Numbered from the stretch's first letter, positions 49,479 through 59,279 are shown. The stretch: 64,000 bases of DNA from Syntrophomonas sp. (GCA_016841875.1 JAENYG010000018.1:1-64000), one strand, 5' to 3'. Notes: generated by a model not told the origin, from the letters alone. Made by a program: numbers and translations.

Positions 49479-50888
49479 CTAAGGTTTTGACTGCTCACCT
49501 TCCACAGCTTCACTGCCAGTGTGCAGCTTACCGCGGGAATAGGAAAAATAAATTCCTACTAGGCAGAGTAGGGTGAAGATGCTGAAGGTAATATGACTGC
49601 TGTTCAGGAAGAGTTCATAAGTGGCGGGTGATATTTGGGCCCTGCCTATATATAGAGTAATCATCAGTGTGGCCAGGGCCATACTAAAATTCTGTCCCAA
49701 AAGGCGCATAGTTGAGACTGATCCAGATGCAATTCCATAATACTGCCTGGAGACCGAACCCATAATGGCATTGGTATTGGGGGATCCAAAGAGCGCAAAG
49801 CCAATCCCAAGTACAATCAAGGCAGTGATGATATAAGGAAGCGGGGTCTCGGAATGTAAGAATATCAATAAAAATAAACCCAGGGAGGTAGATGCCATAC
49901 CCAGGGATGAAATAAGGCGGGGCTCAATCTTATCTGATAGATTGCCCGCCACTGGTGATAAAATAGCCTGGATGATGGGCTGTACTATCAAAACCAGGCC
50001 TGCAGTCTGGGGAGGCATTCCTTTTATATACTGCAAATAAAGGCTCAATAAAAAAGTTACTCCGGCGGTTGCTCCGTAATTAATGAGAGCTGCTATATTA
50101 GAAAAAGCAAATACCCGGTTATTTTTAAACAGGCGTACATTAAATACGGGATATTTTGCAGTTAACTGGCTTTTAACAAAAGCAACACCTCCCAGCATAC
50201 CTATAAGCAGATACAATATGCCGGATGCTGCTGGAAGCAGTGTTAGCCCATAAGTTATGGCTATAACACTAAGCGCATAGATCAGGCTGCCCTTGATATC
50301 CAATTTTTCTTCCCGGGCGTCGGCCCACTCTCCTTTCAAGGAGTACAGGGTTAAAAGTAAAGTGATTAAGCCTAGGGGAGCCGACATATAGAAGATACTT
50401 CTCCAACCCAGATGGGCAGTAAGCAATCCACCCAGGGTAGGGCCGCTGGCCAGACCGATATACACCATAGACACGTTCACTCCCAGAGCTTTGCCGCGTT
50501 CCTGAGGCGGGTAAACTGATGTAAGGATAGCGACTGCAGTAGTCATAACAATGGAACCTCCCAGTCCCTGAAAGATCCGCATCAATATCAACCAATCGAT
50601 GGTAGGAACAAAGGCAGATAAGAGTGAAGCCAGGGTGAATACCAATATTCCTATGATAAAGAGTTTTTTTCGGCCATAGATATCTGCAATTTTTCCAGCC
50701 GGCATAAGGAATACTGCCGTGGACAAAAGATAAGAGGTGGCGATCCAGCTAAGCATTACCGCGTTAGCGGCGAAATCTCTCTGTATAGAGGGGAGAGCTA
50801 TATTAGTTGCGGACAGCATAAACGGGGTTAAAAATGAAGCTATAGCGATAGTCAGTAATACTTGATTTTTCGAAAGATTGTTTCCCAT
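49479..50888 (-). CDS. MFS drug exporter, DHA2 (EmrB/QacA-like) family
   Basis: 469 aa from ATG 50888 (GGGAG 8 nt upstream; GTG 50903 and ATG 50894 are alternatives). Fourteen-helix DHA2 transporter: FMLSATNIALPSIQRDF (motif D1), GKIADIYGRKKLFIIG (motif A), LILMRIFQGLGGSIVMTTAVAIL and GPTLGGLLTAHLGWRSIFYMSAPLGL (motif C). Proton-driven export of hydrophobic compounds. No adjacent regulator gene. The 280 bp upstream hold only AT-rich promoter-like sequence. Confidence 0.92.
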   Translation of the reverse strand: MGNNLSKNQVLLTIAIASFLTPFMLSATNIALPSIQRDFAANAVMLSWIATSYLLSTAVFLMPAGKIADIYGRKKLFIIGILVFTLASLLSAFVPTIDWLILMRIFQGLGGSIVMTTAVAILTSVYPPQERGKALGVNVSMVYIGLASGPTLGGLLTAHLGWRSIFYMSAPLGLITLLLTLYSLKGEWADAREEKLDIKGSLIYALSVIAITYGLTLLPAASGILYLLIGMLGGVAFVKSQLTAKYPVFNVRLFKNNRVFAFSNIAALINYGATAGVTFLLSLYLQYIKGMPPQTAGLVLIVQPIIQAILSPVAGNLSDKIEPRLISSLGMASTSLGLFLLIFLHSETPLPYIITALIVLGIGFALFGSPNTNAIMGSVSRQYYGIASGSVSTMRLLGQNFSMALATLMITLYIGRAQISPATYELFLNSSHITFSIFTLLCLVGIYFSYSRGKLHTGSEAVEGEQSKP

Positions 50889-51184
50889 CTGCATTTCTCC
50901 CACAAATTCATATTATTTTACTTAATTTAATGCGACTATGACTATTATAAAACTTATAAGGATGAGGTGGAAGGGGCAAGCGCTTCCTGCTGAACTTATT
51001 CTGAATAACAAAAAAACTTAGAAATATTTAAGTGATTTCGTCTATGATAGCACTGAAATATAACATTGGATGAATAGTTGTATTAATAGACTGAACTTGG
51101 TAAAATTAAATGTAATATTATGGAAATGAAGTGGCGTTTGAAGGCAACTAGTAAAGAGATGTTTGGATTAAGTGGGGGATCTAA

Positions 51185-51478
51185 TTGAAAAAAGCTGTCT
51201 TATATAGTTTAGCAATTTTTATTCTGTCCGGAGTTATAGCTATTATTTTAAGGGCAATGGATTGGTTGATCAATATACCTTTTGCAGCTGGAATGTTGTT
51301 TTTGGCTATGGCTATAATAACTTCGGGATCACTGGGGAGCGGTTACCAGGTCAGGGCCATAAACTATTCCGAAAGCCGCGAAGACAGACAGGAAAGGCAT
51401 GAACGCGAGAATACTCTGCTCATTATGGGATTAATCAACCTGTTCGGTGCGATTATCATTTATCTGCTGCTCAGGTGA
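51185..51478 (+). CDS. Small three-helix membrane protein
   Basis: 97 aa, TTG start behind GTGGGGGAT. Hydrophobic helices at about 4-22, 30-46 and 78-96, separated by a charged loop (ESREDRQERHEREN). It looks like the small DUF5316/DUF3899-type membrane proteins of Firmicutes, but I am not certain of the family. Monocistronic. Confidence 0.7.
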   Translation: MKKAVLYSLAIFILSGVIAIILRAMDWLINIPFAAGMLFLAMAIITSGSLGSGYQVRAINYSESREDRQERHERENTLLIMGLINLFGAIIIYLLLR

Positions 51479-51528
51479 AAAGCAGAAATTTACTATCTTT
51501 TGATACTGTATATTTTTGTCGCTTCCGG

Positions 51529-52335
51529 TCAGGGAATCTTTACGAATCGGGGCTTTCTTTGTTGATAAGCGTTAATATATTTAAAACCTACTTCTCTGAG
51601 GAGGGTATAGGCATCATTAAAATCTGCGCAAAGATCCCGGGGGCTGTGTGCGTCAGAGCCTACAGTTATGATTTCGCCGCCCAGTTTTTTATAACGCCTT
51701 ATTATGTCCTCCTGGGGATGCATGTGCTGCAGGCCATACCGATATCCCGAGGTATTAATCTCGATACCTTGACCATTATAAATAAGAGTCCGCAGAATTT
51801 TATCAATTACTTGTGAATGCTCATGGTAAGAAAGCACCTTAGAGTCATAATCCCCATATCGGACTATAAAATCCAGGTGCCCGTAAACATTGAAATTAGA
51901 AGGCTTTTTTATGCTTTGCAGTACGTTTTCAAAATATCTCTGATAGGCAGTATTCCTTTCCTTGCCATCAAAAAAAGCACCGGTATAAAAATCAAGCTGG
52001 TCGGCCATATGAGTGGAATAAATCACGAAATCAAATCTTATGCGAGACAGCAATTCCTCAATCTTAGATTCAACATGCGGCTGAAAGCCTATTTCTACAC
52101 CCATCAAGACTTTTATATCCCGGCGATATTTTTCTTTAACATGCCTAAAGTGTTCCAGATATTCTTCAAAATCAATTTTTTCAAAAACAGGATCAGCATA
52201 ATCATAGTCAACATGATCGGTAAAAACCAGTTCAGTTAATCCCAGCTCTATTGCTCGCTTAACCATCGATTCCATGGGGGCTTCACTGTCCCCGGAAAAA
52301 TCTGTATGGGTATGATAATCGGCAAAATAACGCAT
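51529..52335 (-). CDS. PHP-domain phosphatase, HisJ/histidinol-phosphatase family
   Basis: 268 aa. PHP metal-site blocks: DYHTHTDFSGD at the N-terminus, ELVFTDHVDYD, GVEIGFQPH, DFVIYSTHMAD, YGHLDFIVRYG, IEINTSGYRYG and ITVGSDAHSPRDLCADF. All metal ligands expected for the family are present. Hydrolyses histidinol phosphate or a related phosphoester; no his genes are nearby to confirm. ATG behind AGAGGGGATATT. Confidence 0.9.
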   Translation of the reverse strand: MRYFADYHTHTDFSGDSEAPMESMVKRAIELGLTELVFTDHVDYDYADPVFEKIDFEEYLEHFRHVKEKYRRDIKVLMGVEIGFQPHVESKIEELLSRIRFDFVIYSTHMADQLDFYTGAFFDGKERNTAYQRYFENVLQSIKKPSNFNVYGHLDFIVRYGDYDSKVLSYHEHSQVIDKILRTLIYNGQGIEINTSGYRYGLQHMHPQEDIIRRYKKLGGEIITVGSDAHSPRDLCADFNDAYTLLREVGFKYINAYQQRKPRFVKIP

Positions 52336-52472
52336 TTAATATCCCCTCTTGAATAATCGCAACCTAATCCATCTATATATTATAGCACCAGTGTCACGTC
52401 CCTCGCCCCTCTTGTATTTTTATCCCATATAAGTTAATTTATGTATATATGCTTTGAGGGTTGTGGTTGTTT

Positions 52473-54005
52473 ATGCTGGCTAAATTAAATTCTATGGTCT
52501 TAACCGGGGTTGACGCTGTACCGGTAAGAGTTGAAATAGATGTTCAAGGCGGTCTGCCTACCGTTGAAATTGTGGGGTTGGCTTCTACATCTGTAAAAGA
52601 AGCTCGTGAAAGAGTACGATCGGCCATCAAAAATACCGGCTTCGAATTCCCCAACCGCAGAATAGTAATTAACCTTTCACCTGCCGACATGAAGAAGGAG
52701 GGAACCCATTTTGACCTGCCTATTGCCCTGGGTATTCTCCTGGCATCTGGGCAAATAGAGACTACTCTGACTGATTTTTGTTATATGGCCGGGGAACTTT
52801 CTTTGTACGGTGACCTGCAGAAGATAGCTGGAGTCCTGCCTATGGCTTTGGAGCTTGCTAACTTTGACCATCCGATCGATTTCATCATACCTTCCGAAAA
52901 CGCTGGAGAAGCAGCTCTGGTAGAAGAAGTGCGAACGTTTACCGTCTCCAGTCTCAAGGAAGCTGTGGACTTTATGACTTCAAGCGGAGAACTGCCTATG
53001 GTAGAGGTCAAGAATATGAAACAAATAAGCCAGAGGAGCAAAATATTTGATTTTGCCGATGTGAGAGGTCAGGATATCGCCAAGCGTGCCCTGCAGATAG
53101 CGGCTGCCGGACACCACAATGTGCTGCTGATCGGTCCTCCTGGCTCAGGAAAGACTATGTTGGCCCGCCGGATACCTGGAATCCTCCCGGAGATGACCCG
53201 CAGCGAAATCCTGGAGACCACTCGCATATATTCAGTTTCCAATCTGCTCAATGAAGAGAGGCCGTTAATCCAAGACCGGCCTTTCAGGGCACCGCATAAA
53301 AATGCTTCAGCGGTAAGTATCATCGGTGGGGGCAAGGACCCGCGTCCTGGAGAAATCAGCCTGGCGCACAATGGTGTGCTCTTCATGGATGAATTGCCTG
53401 AGTTCAACCGTGAGGTTCTGGAATCCCTCCGTCAGCCGCTGGAAGATAAAACCGTTACCATCGCACGAGCTCTGGCCACTTATACCTATCCCTGTAATTT
53501 CAGCCTGGTAGCAGCCATGAACCCCTGCCCGTGCGGCTACTTTGGTTCTGATACGGAATGCCTGTGTACTCCTACTCAGATACAAAAATATCTCAACCGA
53601 ATCAGTGGACCCCTTTTGGACCGCATGGATATGCACATAGAAATACCAAGAGTAAAATATGAAGAACTGCAGGATAAGGCAGCCGGGGAGGATTCCTCTT
53701 CGATGCGGGAAAGAGTTAACCGTGCTCAAGAGATTCAGGGAATACGATTCAAAGATCTTGATATTAACTTCAATGCCCAGATGCGTCCGGGAGAAATCCG
53801 CAGATACTGCCAACTGGATGAAAATTCGCAGCAGATTTTTAAAAAGGCTTTCAATACCTTGAAAATGAGTGCCCGGGCTTACGATCGGATACTAAAGGTA
53901 GCCCGTTCCATAGCTGACCTGGAAAATTCGGATACTATTACCCTCAACCACCTGTCAGAAGCACTGCGCTACAGGAGTTTGGACAGGAAATATTGGAACA
54001 TGTAA
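52473..54005 (+). CDS. YifB/ComM-type Mg-chelatase-like AAA+ ATPase
   Basis: 510 aa. N-terminal Lon-protease-like half (MLAKLNSMVLTGVDAVPVRVEIDVQGGLPTVEIVGLAS), AAA+ with Walker A GPPGSGKTM and Walker B VLFMDELPEF, a Cys-rich loop NPCPCGYFGSDTECLC and a C-terminal Mg-chelatase lid domain. ComM of this family is a branch-migration helicase in natural transformation. I use ATG 52473, matching family starts; the GAGGG site lies a little far upstream, so TTG 52467 is possible. Confidence 0.93.
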   Translation: MLAKLNSMVLTGVDAVPVRVEIDVQGGLPTVEIVGLASTSVKEARERVRSAIKNTGFEFPNRRIVINLSPADMKKEGTHFDLPIALGILLASGQIETTLTDFCYMAGELSLYGDLQKIAGVLPMALELANFDHPIDFIIPSENAGEAALVEEVRTFTVSSLKEAVDFMTSSGELPMVEVKNMKQISQRSKIFDFADVRGQDIAKRALQIAAAGHHNVLLIGPPGSGKTMLARRIPGILPEMTRSEILETTRIYSVSNLLNEERPLIQDRPFRAPHKNASAVSIIGGGKDPRPGEISLAHNGVLFMDELPEFNREVLESLRQPLEDKTVTIARALATYTYPCNFSLVAAMNPCPCGYFGSDTECLCTPTQIQKYLNRISGPLLDRMDMHIEIPRVKYEELQDKAAGEDSSSMRERVNRAQEIQGIRFKDLDINFNAQMRPGEIRRYCQLDENSQQIFKKAFNTLKMSARAYDRILKVARSIADLENSDTITLNHLSEALRYRSLDRKYWNM

Positions 54006-54161
54006 GTACAAGTAAGACCAGCTAACTGAAGTCAAGCAGTTTTAATAAATAGGTTAGTATCTTAAAATGGACGCAAAGCAGCACCTCGATCTTCGAGTAA
54101 CTAACATATGCTATTAAGTATCAATCTAAGCAACCCGATATAGTCTTTGAGCAAATAGGGT

Positions 54162-54206
54162 CTTTTGTTCTTCTGGTGTTATCAGAACAAAGGGCCTCTG
54201 TCTTTT
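54162..54206 (+). terminator. Possible terminator downstream of the ComM-like gene
   Basis: CTTTTGTTCT (54162-54171) pairs with AGAACAAAG (54184-54192) with one bulge; GGCC and a T-run at 54201-54206 follow. It borders the IS110 remnant, so it may belong to that element. Confidence 0.4.
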
Positions 54207-54586
54207 TAATATTGCAAAAACAATTTATTCATTATTGCGCCTAATGCCTGCTTTTTTGGTTTTGAAGTAATTTTTCCCTGGTAATAGTCATGAAGTACTG
54301 AATTAATACAACTGCCGTTAGGATTTTTCCTGATGGCTACGGTGGCTGCTATGTAAAGTGCCCTGCGAATGTAAGGTGACCCCCGTTTGGTTAATCTGTT
54401 TTTTGTTCCGGTGAAGTTACCGGATTGTCTGACTGATGGATCAATACCGCAGTAAGCCTTAAGCTGTTTGGCATTTTTAAATCGCTTAATGTCACCTATT
54501 TCAGCTGCGATTATAGGGGCCAGGTTTTCTCCGATACCTGGAATCGTTTTTAGCAGCCCCCCACAATCTTCCATAAAATATAACAA
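54206..54586 (-). pseudogene. IS110-family transposase, C-terminal fragment
   Basis: About 120 residues of the IS116/IS110/IS902 C-terminal domain: LLKTIPGIGENLAPIIAAEIGDIKRF, KAYCGIDPSVRQSGNFTGTKNRLTKRGSPYIRRALY (helix-hairpin-helix plus catalytic-Ser region). The N-terminal DEDD half is absent: upstream of about 54565 on this strand the similarity ends and the sequence is AT-rich. No intact element ends are visible. A decayed remnant. Confidence 0.85.
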
Positions 54587-54685
54587 TTTGAATATAAAAA
54601 GAAAATAATCCGGGTTTTTTACCGAGATGTTCCAGCAATGTTGTATAATTGGTATATAAGAAAGTTGGAAGACGAAGGACTGACA

Positions 54686-54841
54686 GTGGCTGAAAACGTT
54701 ATAATATTAGGGGCGGGAGCTTCTTTTAATGATCTCCCTGTATAATTTCTTTGAGGTTGTTGAAGATTTATTAAAGCCTAAAAAATTCAATCAAGAAACT
54801 TCAGAGATGGCTATTACATCAAAATTAAATTTATTGATATA
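54686..54841 (+). pseudogene. Fragment resembling the start of a SIR2-like gene
   Basis: GTG 54686 opens AENVIILGAGASFNDLPV then stops at 54745. A shifted frame continues NFFEVVEDLLKPKKF to a stop at 54841. The glycine motif VIILGAGASF is the typical N-terminus of SIR2-like NAD-binding domains of anti-phage proteins. Both the frameshift and the short length show it is broken. With the neighbouring IS110 fragment it suggests an eroded accessory insertion. Confidence 0.45.
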
Positions 54842-54959
54842 ATTCTATTAGGGAGTGTAGTTACGATGGCTTTAATCCAGTTGTCGAAACTGCTTTTTTA
54901 TTATTTAAATTTATCCCTTAAAATACTATTTATAAATTCACAAGCAAGGAGAATGATTT

Positions 54960-55475
54960 ATGTTCAAAGTGAATGATTATGTTGTGTATGGCTTAACGGG
55001 AGTATGCCAGATTACAGATATTAGAAAAGACGAGCATATCAGTAATGATGAAACCCAATACTATGTTTTAAACCCCGTTTACGATAGTAATATGACCATT
55101 ATGGTCCCTGTAAATAATCAAAATATTTTGATCAGGTCGATCATTACTAAAGATGATGTATTATCGTTAATAGCGAAGATGCCAGAAATGGAAACCGTTT
55201 GGATTGAGGATGAGAGACAAAGAAAAGCTAATTTTAAAGCTGCTCTTAGATCAGGAAAAAATGAAGAATGGGTAAAACTCATTAGGACGCTATATCTGGA
55301 AAAAGAAGCAAGATCCGTCATTGGTAAAAAACTAACCAAAACAGATGAAGACATAATGAATGCAGCTGAAAAACAACTAAATCAAGAATTTGCAATAGTT
55401 TTGAACATTTCACCCGACGAGGTTGTTCCCTATATTCTTGAACATATTTCGCAAAACAATGAGAGTACAAATTAA
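54960..55475 (+). CDS. CarD/TRCF-type RNA-polymerase-binding regulator
   Basis: 171 aa. The N-terminal 60 residues form the CarD RNA-polymerase interaction domain (MFKVNDYVVYGLTGVCQITDI, YYVLNPVYDSNMTIMVPV). The helical C-terminus (EDERQRKANFKAALRSGKNEEWVKLIRTLYLEKEARS) is the DNA-contacting part of CarD proteins. It modulates promoter opening, often of rRNA genes or stress genes. ATG behind AAGGAGAATGATTT. Monocistronic, next to decayed accessory DNA. Confidence 0.9.
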   Translation: MFKVNDYVVYGLTGVCQITDIRKDEHISNDETQYYVLNPVYDSNMTIMVPVNNQNILIRSIITKDDVLSLIAKMPEMETVWIEDERQRKANFKAALRSGKNEEWVKLIRTLYLEKEARSVIGKKLTKTDEDIMNAAEKQLNQEFAIVLNISPDEVVPYILEHISQNNESTN

Positions 55476-55767
55476 ATTGTGCTTTTACACTTTCTAATAC
55501 AATTTAGAAAGGAAGGCTTTAAATGGTATAGAAATAACTAGTAGTTCGCGCTGAATTAAAGCAATCAACGCTTTTTAATAAATTACTTCAATTATCTCTT
55601 TTACCGTGTCACATTTATATGCCCACAGATAAATCCAAAAAATGTGACCATTATTATCAAAGGAAGCAGTTACTATGATAAAGAAGTAGAATCTGGTTCC
55701 AGACAATTTCCTGTTACCAGATGTTTATGATAAAGTTACATAATAGTAAGACAAGGGAGGCCGTATT

Positions 55768-56304
55768 ATGCTGAATATTTTAAGCAAGCGGAGGAGTATT
55801 CGCAAATATAGAGAGGATAACATTGAGCCGGAAAAGATTGAACAATTGATAAAGGCAGCCCTCTTGGCACCATCTTCAAGAAATTTAAAACCATGGGAAT
55901 TCATAGTGGTAGATGATAGAGACCTGCTGAAAAAGCTGGCTGAAAGCAAAGAACACGGTTCTGCTTTTCTTAAGGGAGCAGCTCTGGGAATTGTTGTTCT
56001 GGCAGACCCGGAAAAATGTGATGTATGGATAGAAGATGCTTCTATTGCTTCTATAATACTGCATCTGATGGCAGAATCTATGGGACTGGGTTCATGCTGG
56101 ATTCAGATCCGGGAAAGGCGGCATGATGCTCACCAGATGGCAGAGGATTATGTTAAAGATTTATTAAAGATCCCAGATACATATAAGGTTGAATCGATTA
56201 TAGCGGTGGGCTACCCTGCTGAACAAAAATCTCCCCATAGTGAAAGTGCAATCCAATACAGTAAAGTTTATTTAAATGGCTATGGTATCCCATACCAATT
56301 ATAG
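55768..56304 (+). CDS. Nitroreductase-family protein
   Basis: 178 aa. FMN-dependent nitroreductase fold: LSKRRSIRKYREDNIEPEKIEQLIKAALLAPSSRNLKPWEFIVVDD at the N-terminus and VESIIAVGYPAEQKSPH near the end. A short member of the family; electron acceptor unknown. ATG behind AGGGAGGCCG. The 290 bp upstream contain an inverted pair TGTCACATTT/AAATGTGACC (about 55606-55650) that might be an operator. Confidence 0.9.
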   Translation: MLNILSKRRSIRKYREDNIEPEKIEQLIKAALLAPSSRNLKPWEFIVVDDRDLLKKLAESKEHGSAFLKGAALGIVVLADPEKCDVWIEDASIASIILHLMAESMGLGSCWIQIRERRHDAHQMAEDYVKDLLKIPDTYKVESIIAVGYPAEQKSPHSESAIQYSKVYLNGYGIPYQL

Positions 56305-56344
56305 TGTGCTAGTAAACTGATGCGTACATTTTCAGGCAGGTGGT

Positions 56345-56539
56345 TTAACCAAACTTCATAATGTATGTTTGGACAGCAACGATAATAAAAATTATGATAA
56401 GGCCGATCCACCAAATTTTCCATATGGTACTTATATTCTTCTTGCGTTTCTCTAACTTAATTTCCATCTCTTTCGCTAATTTTTCTTCTCTCTTTTTTTC
56501 CATCTCTATTTCCATATTTTTTTTCCGGTCTTTTTTCAA
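56345..56539 (-). CDS. Small membrane protein with highly charged N-terminus
   Basis: 64 aa. Residues 1-36 are nearly all Lys/Glu/Met (a predicted coiled coil), then one transmembrane helix (IWWIGLIIIFIIVAVQTYIM). TTG 56539 is the likely start because GAGGTGATAAT precedes it; the frame extends to GTG 56548, which lies inside that site. No family recognised. Confidence 0.6.
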   Translation of the reverse strand: MKKDRKKNMEIEMEKKREEKLAKEMEIKLEKRKKNISTIWKIWWIGLIIIFIIVAVQTYIMKFG

Positions 56540-56711
56540 AATTATCACCTCAGATATACTATTCTTTCCAGGGGATTGATTTCCTCTATGCTTACAGGAA
56601 AACTGAAAATAGGCAGGGCTAATTTAGGAAGAGCTTCATTCCGCTGCAGGTTGACAAAAAGAACTCGTCCCATTGACACTTTTTCACACGAACTGCTGCT
56701 CGTGACACCAG

Positions 56712-56951
56712 TCAGAAGAAACGGGTGGTTGCCACAGAAACATAGTTTGCGATGTGCTGCACGATGTAATCAATACCGGTCACCGGATTGGGAACCTTCA
56801 TATTTAAGCTGATCATAATAGTGATAATCATGCCGGGAATCAATAAACCAACAAATGCAATCAATTCGCGCTGTTGCTTTTTTTTGATCAGATCTGGTAT
56901 TTCTATCAGACCGATGATAATGAATATAAAAATCGCCAGTAATACCAGCAC
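56712..56951 (-). CDS. Small two-helix membrane protein at the end of the germination operon
   Basis: 79 aa, GTG start 7 nt after AGGGGAG. Helices at about 2-17 and 33-50 separated by a basic loop (KKKQQREL). It lies 99 nt downstream of the second gerAB-like gene on the same strand. Small extra membrane subunits occur beside Ger receptors in Bacilli (GerD/fourth-subunit types), but I see no specific similarity. Confidence 0.55.
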   Translation of the reverse strand: MLVLLAIFIFIIIGLIEIPDLIKKKQQRELIAFVGLLIPGMIITIMISLNMKVPNPVTGIDYIVQHIANYVSVATTRFF

Positions 56952-57049
56952 ATAAGCACTCCCCTTATTACCGAATATATACTTGTTTACCAGTTAGGCT
57001 ATCCTGGACCGATCATTTTATACCTTCCCTTTTAAGATATGAGAAAGGT

Positions 57050-58147
57050 TCAGGCACTTGCCCGAGCTGTTCTGCCAGCGAGAGCTTTCTTGATCCGGTC
57101 GATAGTAAGGGTCAACGCGGGCAGAAATGCCTGGAATAAAACTGCATAATAAAGATACGTTCTTTCATGAAAAATAAAATTTTCAATAGAACTGTTAAAC
57201 TGTATTAGGCTCAAAAGGAACATCAAGGTTCCCAGCGGCAGCACGATAGATGTATAACTGCGGAGTTTGAAGATCTGAGCAATCCCCAGGGCTACTGCAT
57301 ATAATATAACCGAGGCTTTTAGCACTCCCAGGGCTAAATCAGCAGTTGCTCCGACAACGTCGATACGGGTGATGATCCCGAAAATATCAACCCGGCGGAT
57401 AACTTCATATCCCGGATAAGTTGCGGTTGCCAGGTTATTTCCCAGACCAGAGATAACATATACATTAAATATAGTACCAAACATACAGGTTAGTGCTAGA
57501 GCTGTAATTATTGAACGTTTTATTTTTGAATAGTCATTAGCGCTCTTTATTATCATTGTAAACACAATGATTTCACCAAATGGGAAAATAGTCACCTCAT
57601 AATTGGCCTTTAAAAATTCCCCGGCGCCGATGCTATTTATGGGTAATAAATTGGCCAGATCAATGTTATTGGAAACTAGAATAAAGACTAGCGGAAGAAG
57701 CAAAAAAGAGAAAATTACGATAATCAAGCTACAGCGGGCCATGACTTCAATTCCGTTTCTGACCAGGTACGCAACCAGTGCTGTTGTAATCAGGAGAAAA
57801 ACTGAAGGAGGGGTTACACGCATAATCGTAGACATAAAATCTCCAAAGTCTCTTAAAACAATCGCACCCAGATGAAAGAAATACCACAGGTACATAAAGG
57901 AAAATATTTTTCCACATAAAGGCCCCAGGATGACATCGTTAATCTCCACCAGGGTCTTACCAGGATAGTCACCGGTCAGCTTTATTACTATCCACACCAT
58001 TGGGGATGCCATAGCCAGCCCGGTTATTACTGTCAGCCAGGAAGCACTTCCAGCGTTTAGGCCGGGGGATAGTACCACCGAAGACCCCAGCATAGAGCCT
58101 ATGATCAAAGCCGTCAATTGAGTTGAGGATATTCTAACTTGTTCCAG
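57050..58147 (-). CDS. Spore germination receptor subunit B (GerAB type), copy 2
   Basis: About 365 aa, amino-acid-permease-like protein with ten transmembrane helices: GSMLGSSVVLSPGLNAGSASWLTVITG, IKLTGDYPGKTLVEINDVILGPLCGKI, YLWYFFHLGAIVLRDFGDF. B subunits of Ger receptors bind the germinant. The frame aligned with the paralog upstream continues N-terminally (VRISSTQL against KISSYQL) beyond TTG 58117 to a CTG at 58147, 9 nt after GGAGGG, with no ATG/GTG/TTG there. A CTG start is therefore likely. Gap from copy 1 is 28 nt. Confidence 0.88.
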   Translation of the reverse strand: MEQVRISSTQLTALIIGSMLGSSVVLSPGLNAGSASWLTVITGLAMASPMVWIVIKLTGDYPGKTLVEINDVILGPLCGKIFSFMYLWYFFHLGAIVLRDFGDFMSTIMRVTPPSVFLLITTALVAYLVRNGIEVMARCSLIIVIFSFLLLPLVFILVSNNIDLANLLPINSIGAGEFLKANYEVTIFPFGEIIVFTMIIKSANDYSKIKRSIITALALTCMFGTIFNVYVISGLGNNLATATYPGYEVIRRVDIFGIITRIDVVGATADLALGVLKASVILYAVALGIAQIFKLRSYTSIVLPLGTLMFLLSLIQFNSSIENFIFHERTYLYYAVLFQAFLPALTLTIDRIKKALAGRTARASA

Positions 58148-58175
58148 GTCTATTCACCCTCCGTTTCTATATTTA

Positions 58176-59279
58176 TTAAGAAGAAAAAGATACTGCTCCC
58201 TTTATTTTCTTCCTGACCTGGCTTACCAACAAGGTCAGCAGGGGGAGAAAGAGTTGGAACAGAAGTGCGTAATACGGATAAGTCTGGTAGTGAAACACAA
58301 AATTATCTGTTGCATTGGGGAACTGCAAAATACTGAGGTCAAATATTAGCAGACCAATGGGCAGCACCACCGGGGTGTAAGTGCGCAGATTTAAGATCTG
58401 GGAGGTTCCCAGTACAGTCGCATAATACATAACCGCCATTTTCATGATTCCCAATAATAATCCGGCTGATGCTCCTAATATATCTACCCGGGTTATGATA
58501 TGAGCTATATCGGTGCGGTAGATCATCGCATGGATGGGATAGGTTACGATATCGGCGAGATTATCCAATGCTGTGATGGTAAGGAGACTGAGGGCCAGCA
58601 GATTTAATGCCGCCAGAGTCATGCCTAAGATTATTGATGAGCTCAGCTTTTTTTGGTTGTTTAGAAAAGCAGCCACCATAAGAAATACAATAATTTCTCC
58701 AAAAGGGAAAATCCCAGTTTGGAAGCTGGCCTTCATGAAATCCCGGGCCGAAATGTCCAGGATGGGCAGCAGAGTGCTAAAATCCATTTCATTACTAATG
58801 GTGCTGCTTATGAAAACCAGGGTGAGCATAATTAATGGAAAAATGACAGTTGCACAGTGTACAATCACCTCGAGGCCGCTGCGTACCATGTAGGCCACCA
58901 GGGCTACACTGATAAACACAAAGACCGCGACTGGGGTCAATGGCAGCATGGTAGCAGAAAGGAAATCGGCAAAATCACGGACCGCTATAGACCCCAGGTG
59001 GAAGAAATACCAGATGTATAACAGGGATACTATCCTGCCTATAATAGAGCCGTAAATACAATCGTTGATTTCGATCAAATTTTTCCCGGGATAATCATGG
59101 GCCAGTTTGATGACTATCATAGCTACAATAAGAGCTGCAGTGAAACCTGCTATATAAGCCAGCCAGGCATCATTACCAGCTTCTCTTCCCGGATAGAGAA
59201 TAACTGCTGAACCTGACATAGAAGTAAAAATAAGTATTATTAGCTGATAAGAGCTGATTTTGCCCTTTTCTATACTCAT
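58176..59279 (-). CDS. Spore germination receptor subunit B (GerAB type), copy 1
   Basis: 367 aa with ten transmembrane helices. Same blocks as copy 2: SGSAVILYPGREAGNDAWLAYIAG, HDYPGKNLIEINDCIYGSIIGRI, IWYFFHLGSIAVRDFADF. It follows the GerAC gene by 8 nt. The two B paralogs are well diverged, especially in the first and last thirds, so they may give one receptor two germinant specificities. Confidence 0.9.
   Translation of the reverse strand: MSIEKGKISSYQLIILIFTSMSGSAVILYPGREAGNDAWLAYIAGFTAALIVAMIVIKLAHDYPGKNLIEINDCIYGSIIGRIVSLLYIWYFFHLGSIAVRDFADFLSATMLPLTPVAVFVFISVALVAYMVRSGLEVIVHCATVIFPLIMLTLVFISSTISNEMDFSTLLPILDISARDFMKASFQTGIFPFGEIIVFLMVAAFLNNQKKLSSSIILGMTLAALNLLALSLLTITALDNLADIVTYPIHAMIYRTDIAHIITRVDILGASAGLLLGIMKMAVMYYATVLGTSQILNLRTYTPVVLPIGLLIFDLSILQFPNATDNFVFHYQTYPYYALLFQLFLPLLTLLVSQVRKKIKGAVSFSS

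Noticed and set aside
55606-55650. TGTCACATTT/AAATGTGACC inverted pair before the nitroreductase gene as a terminator
   Set aside because: No T-run follows; mentioned only as a possible operator.
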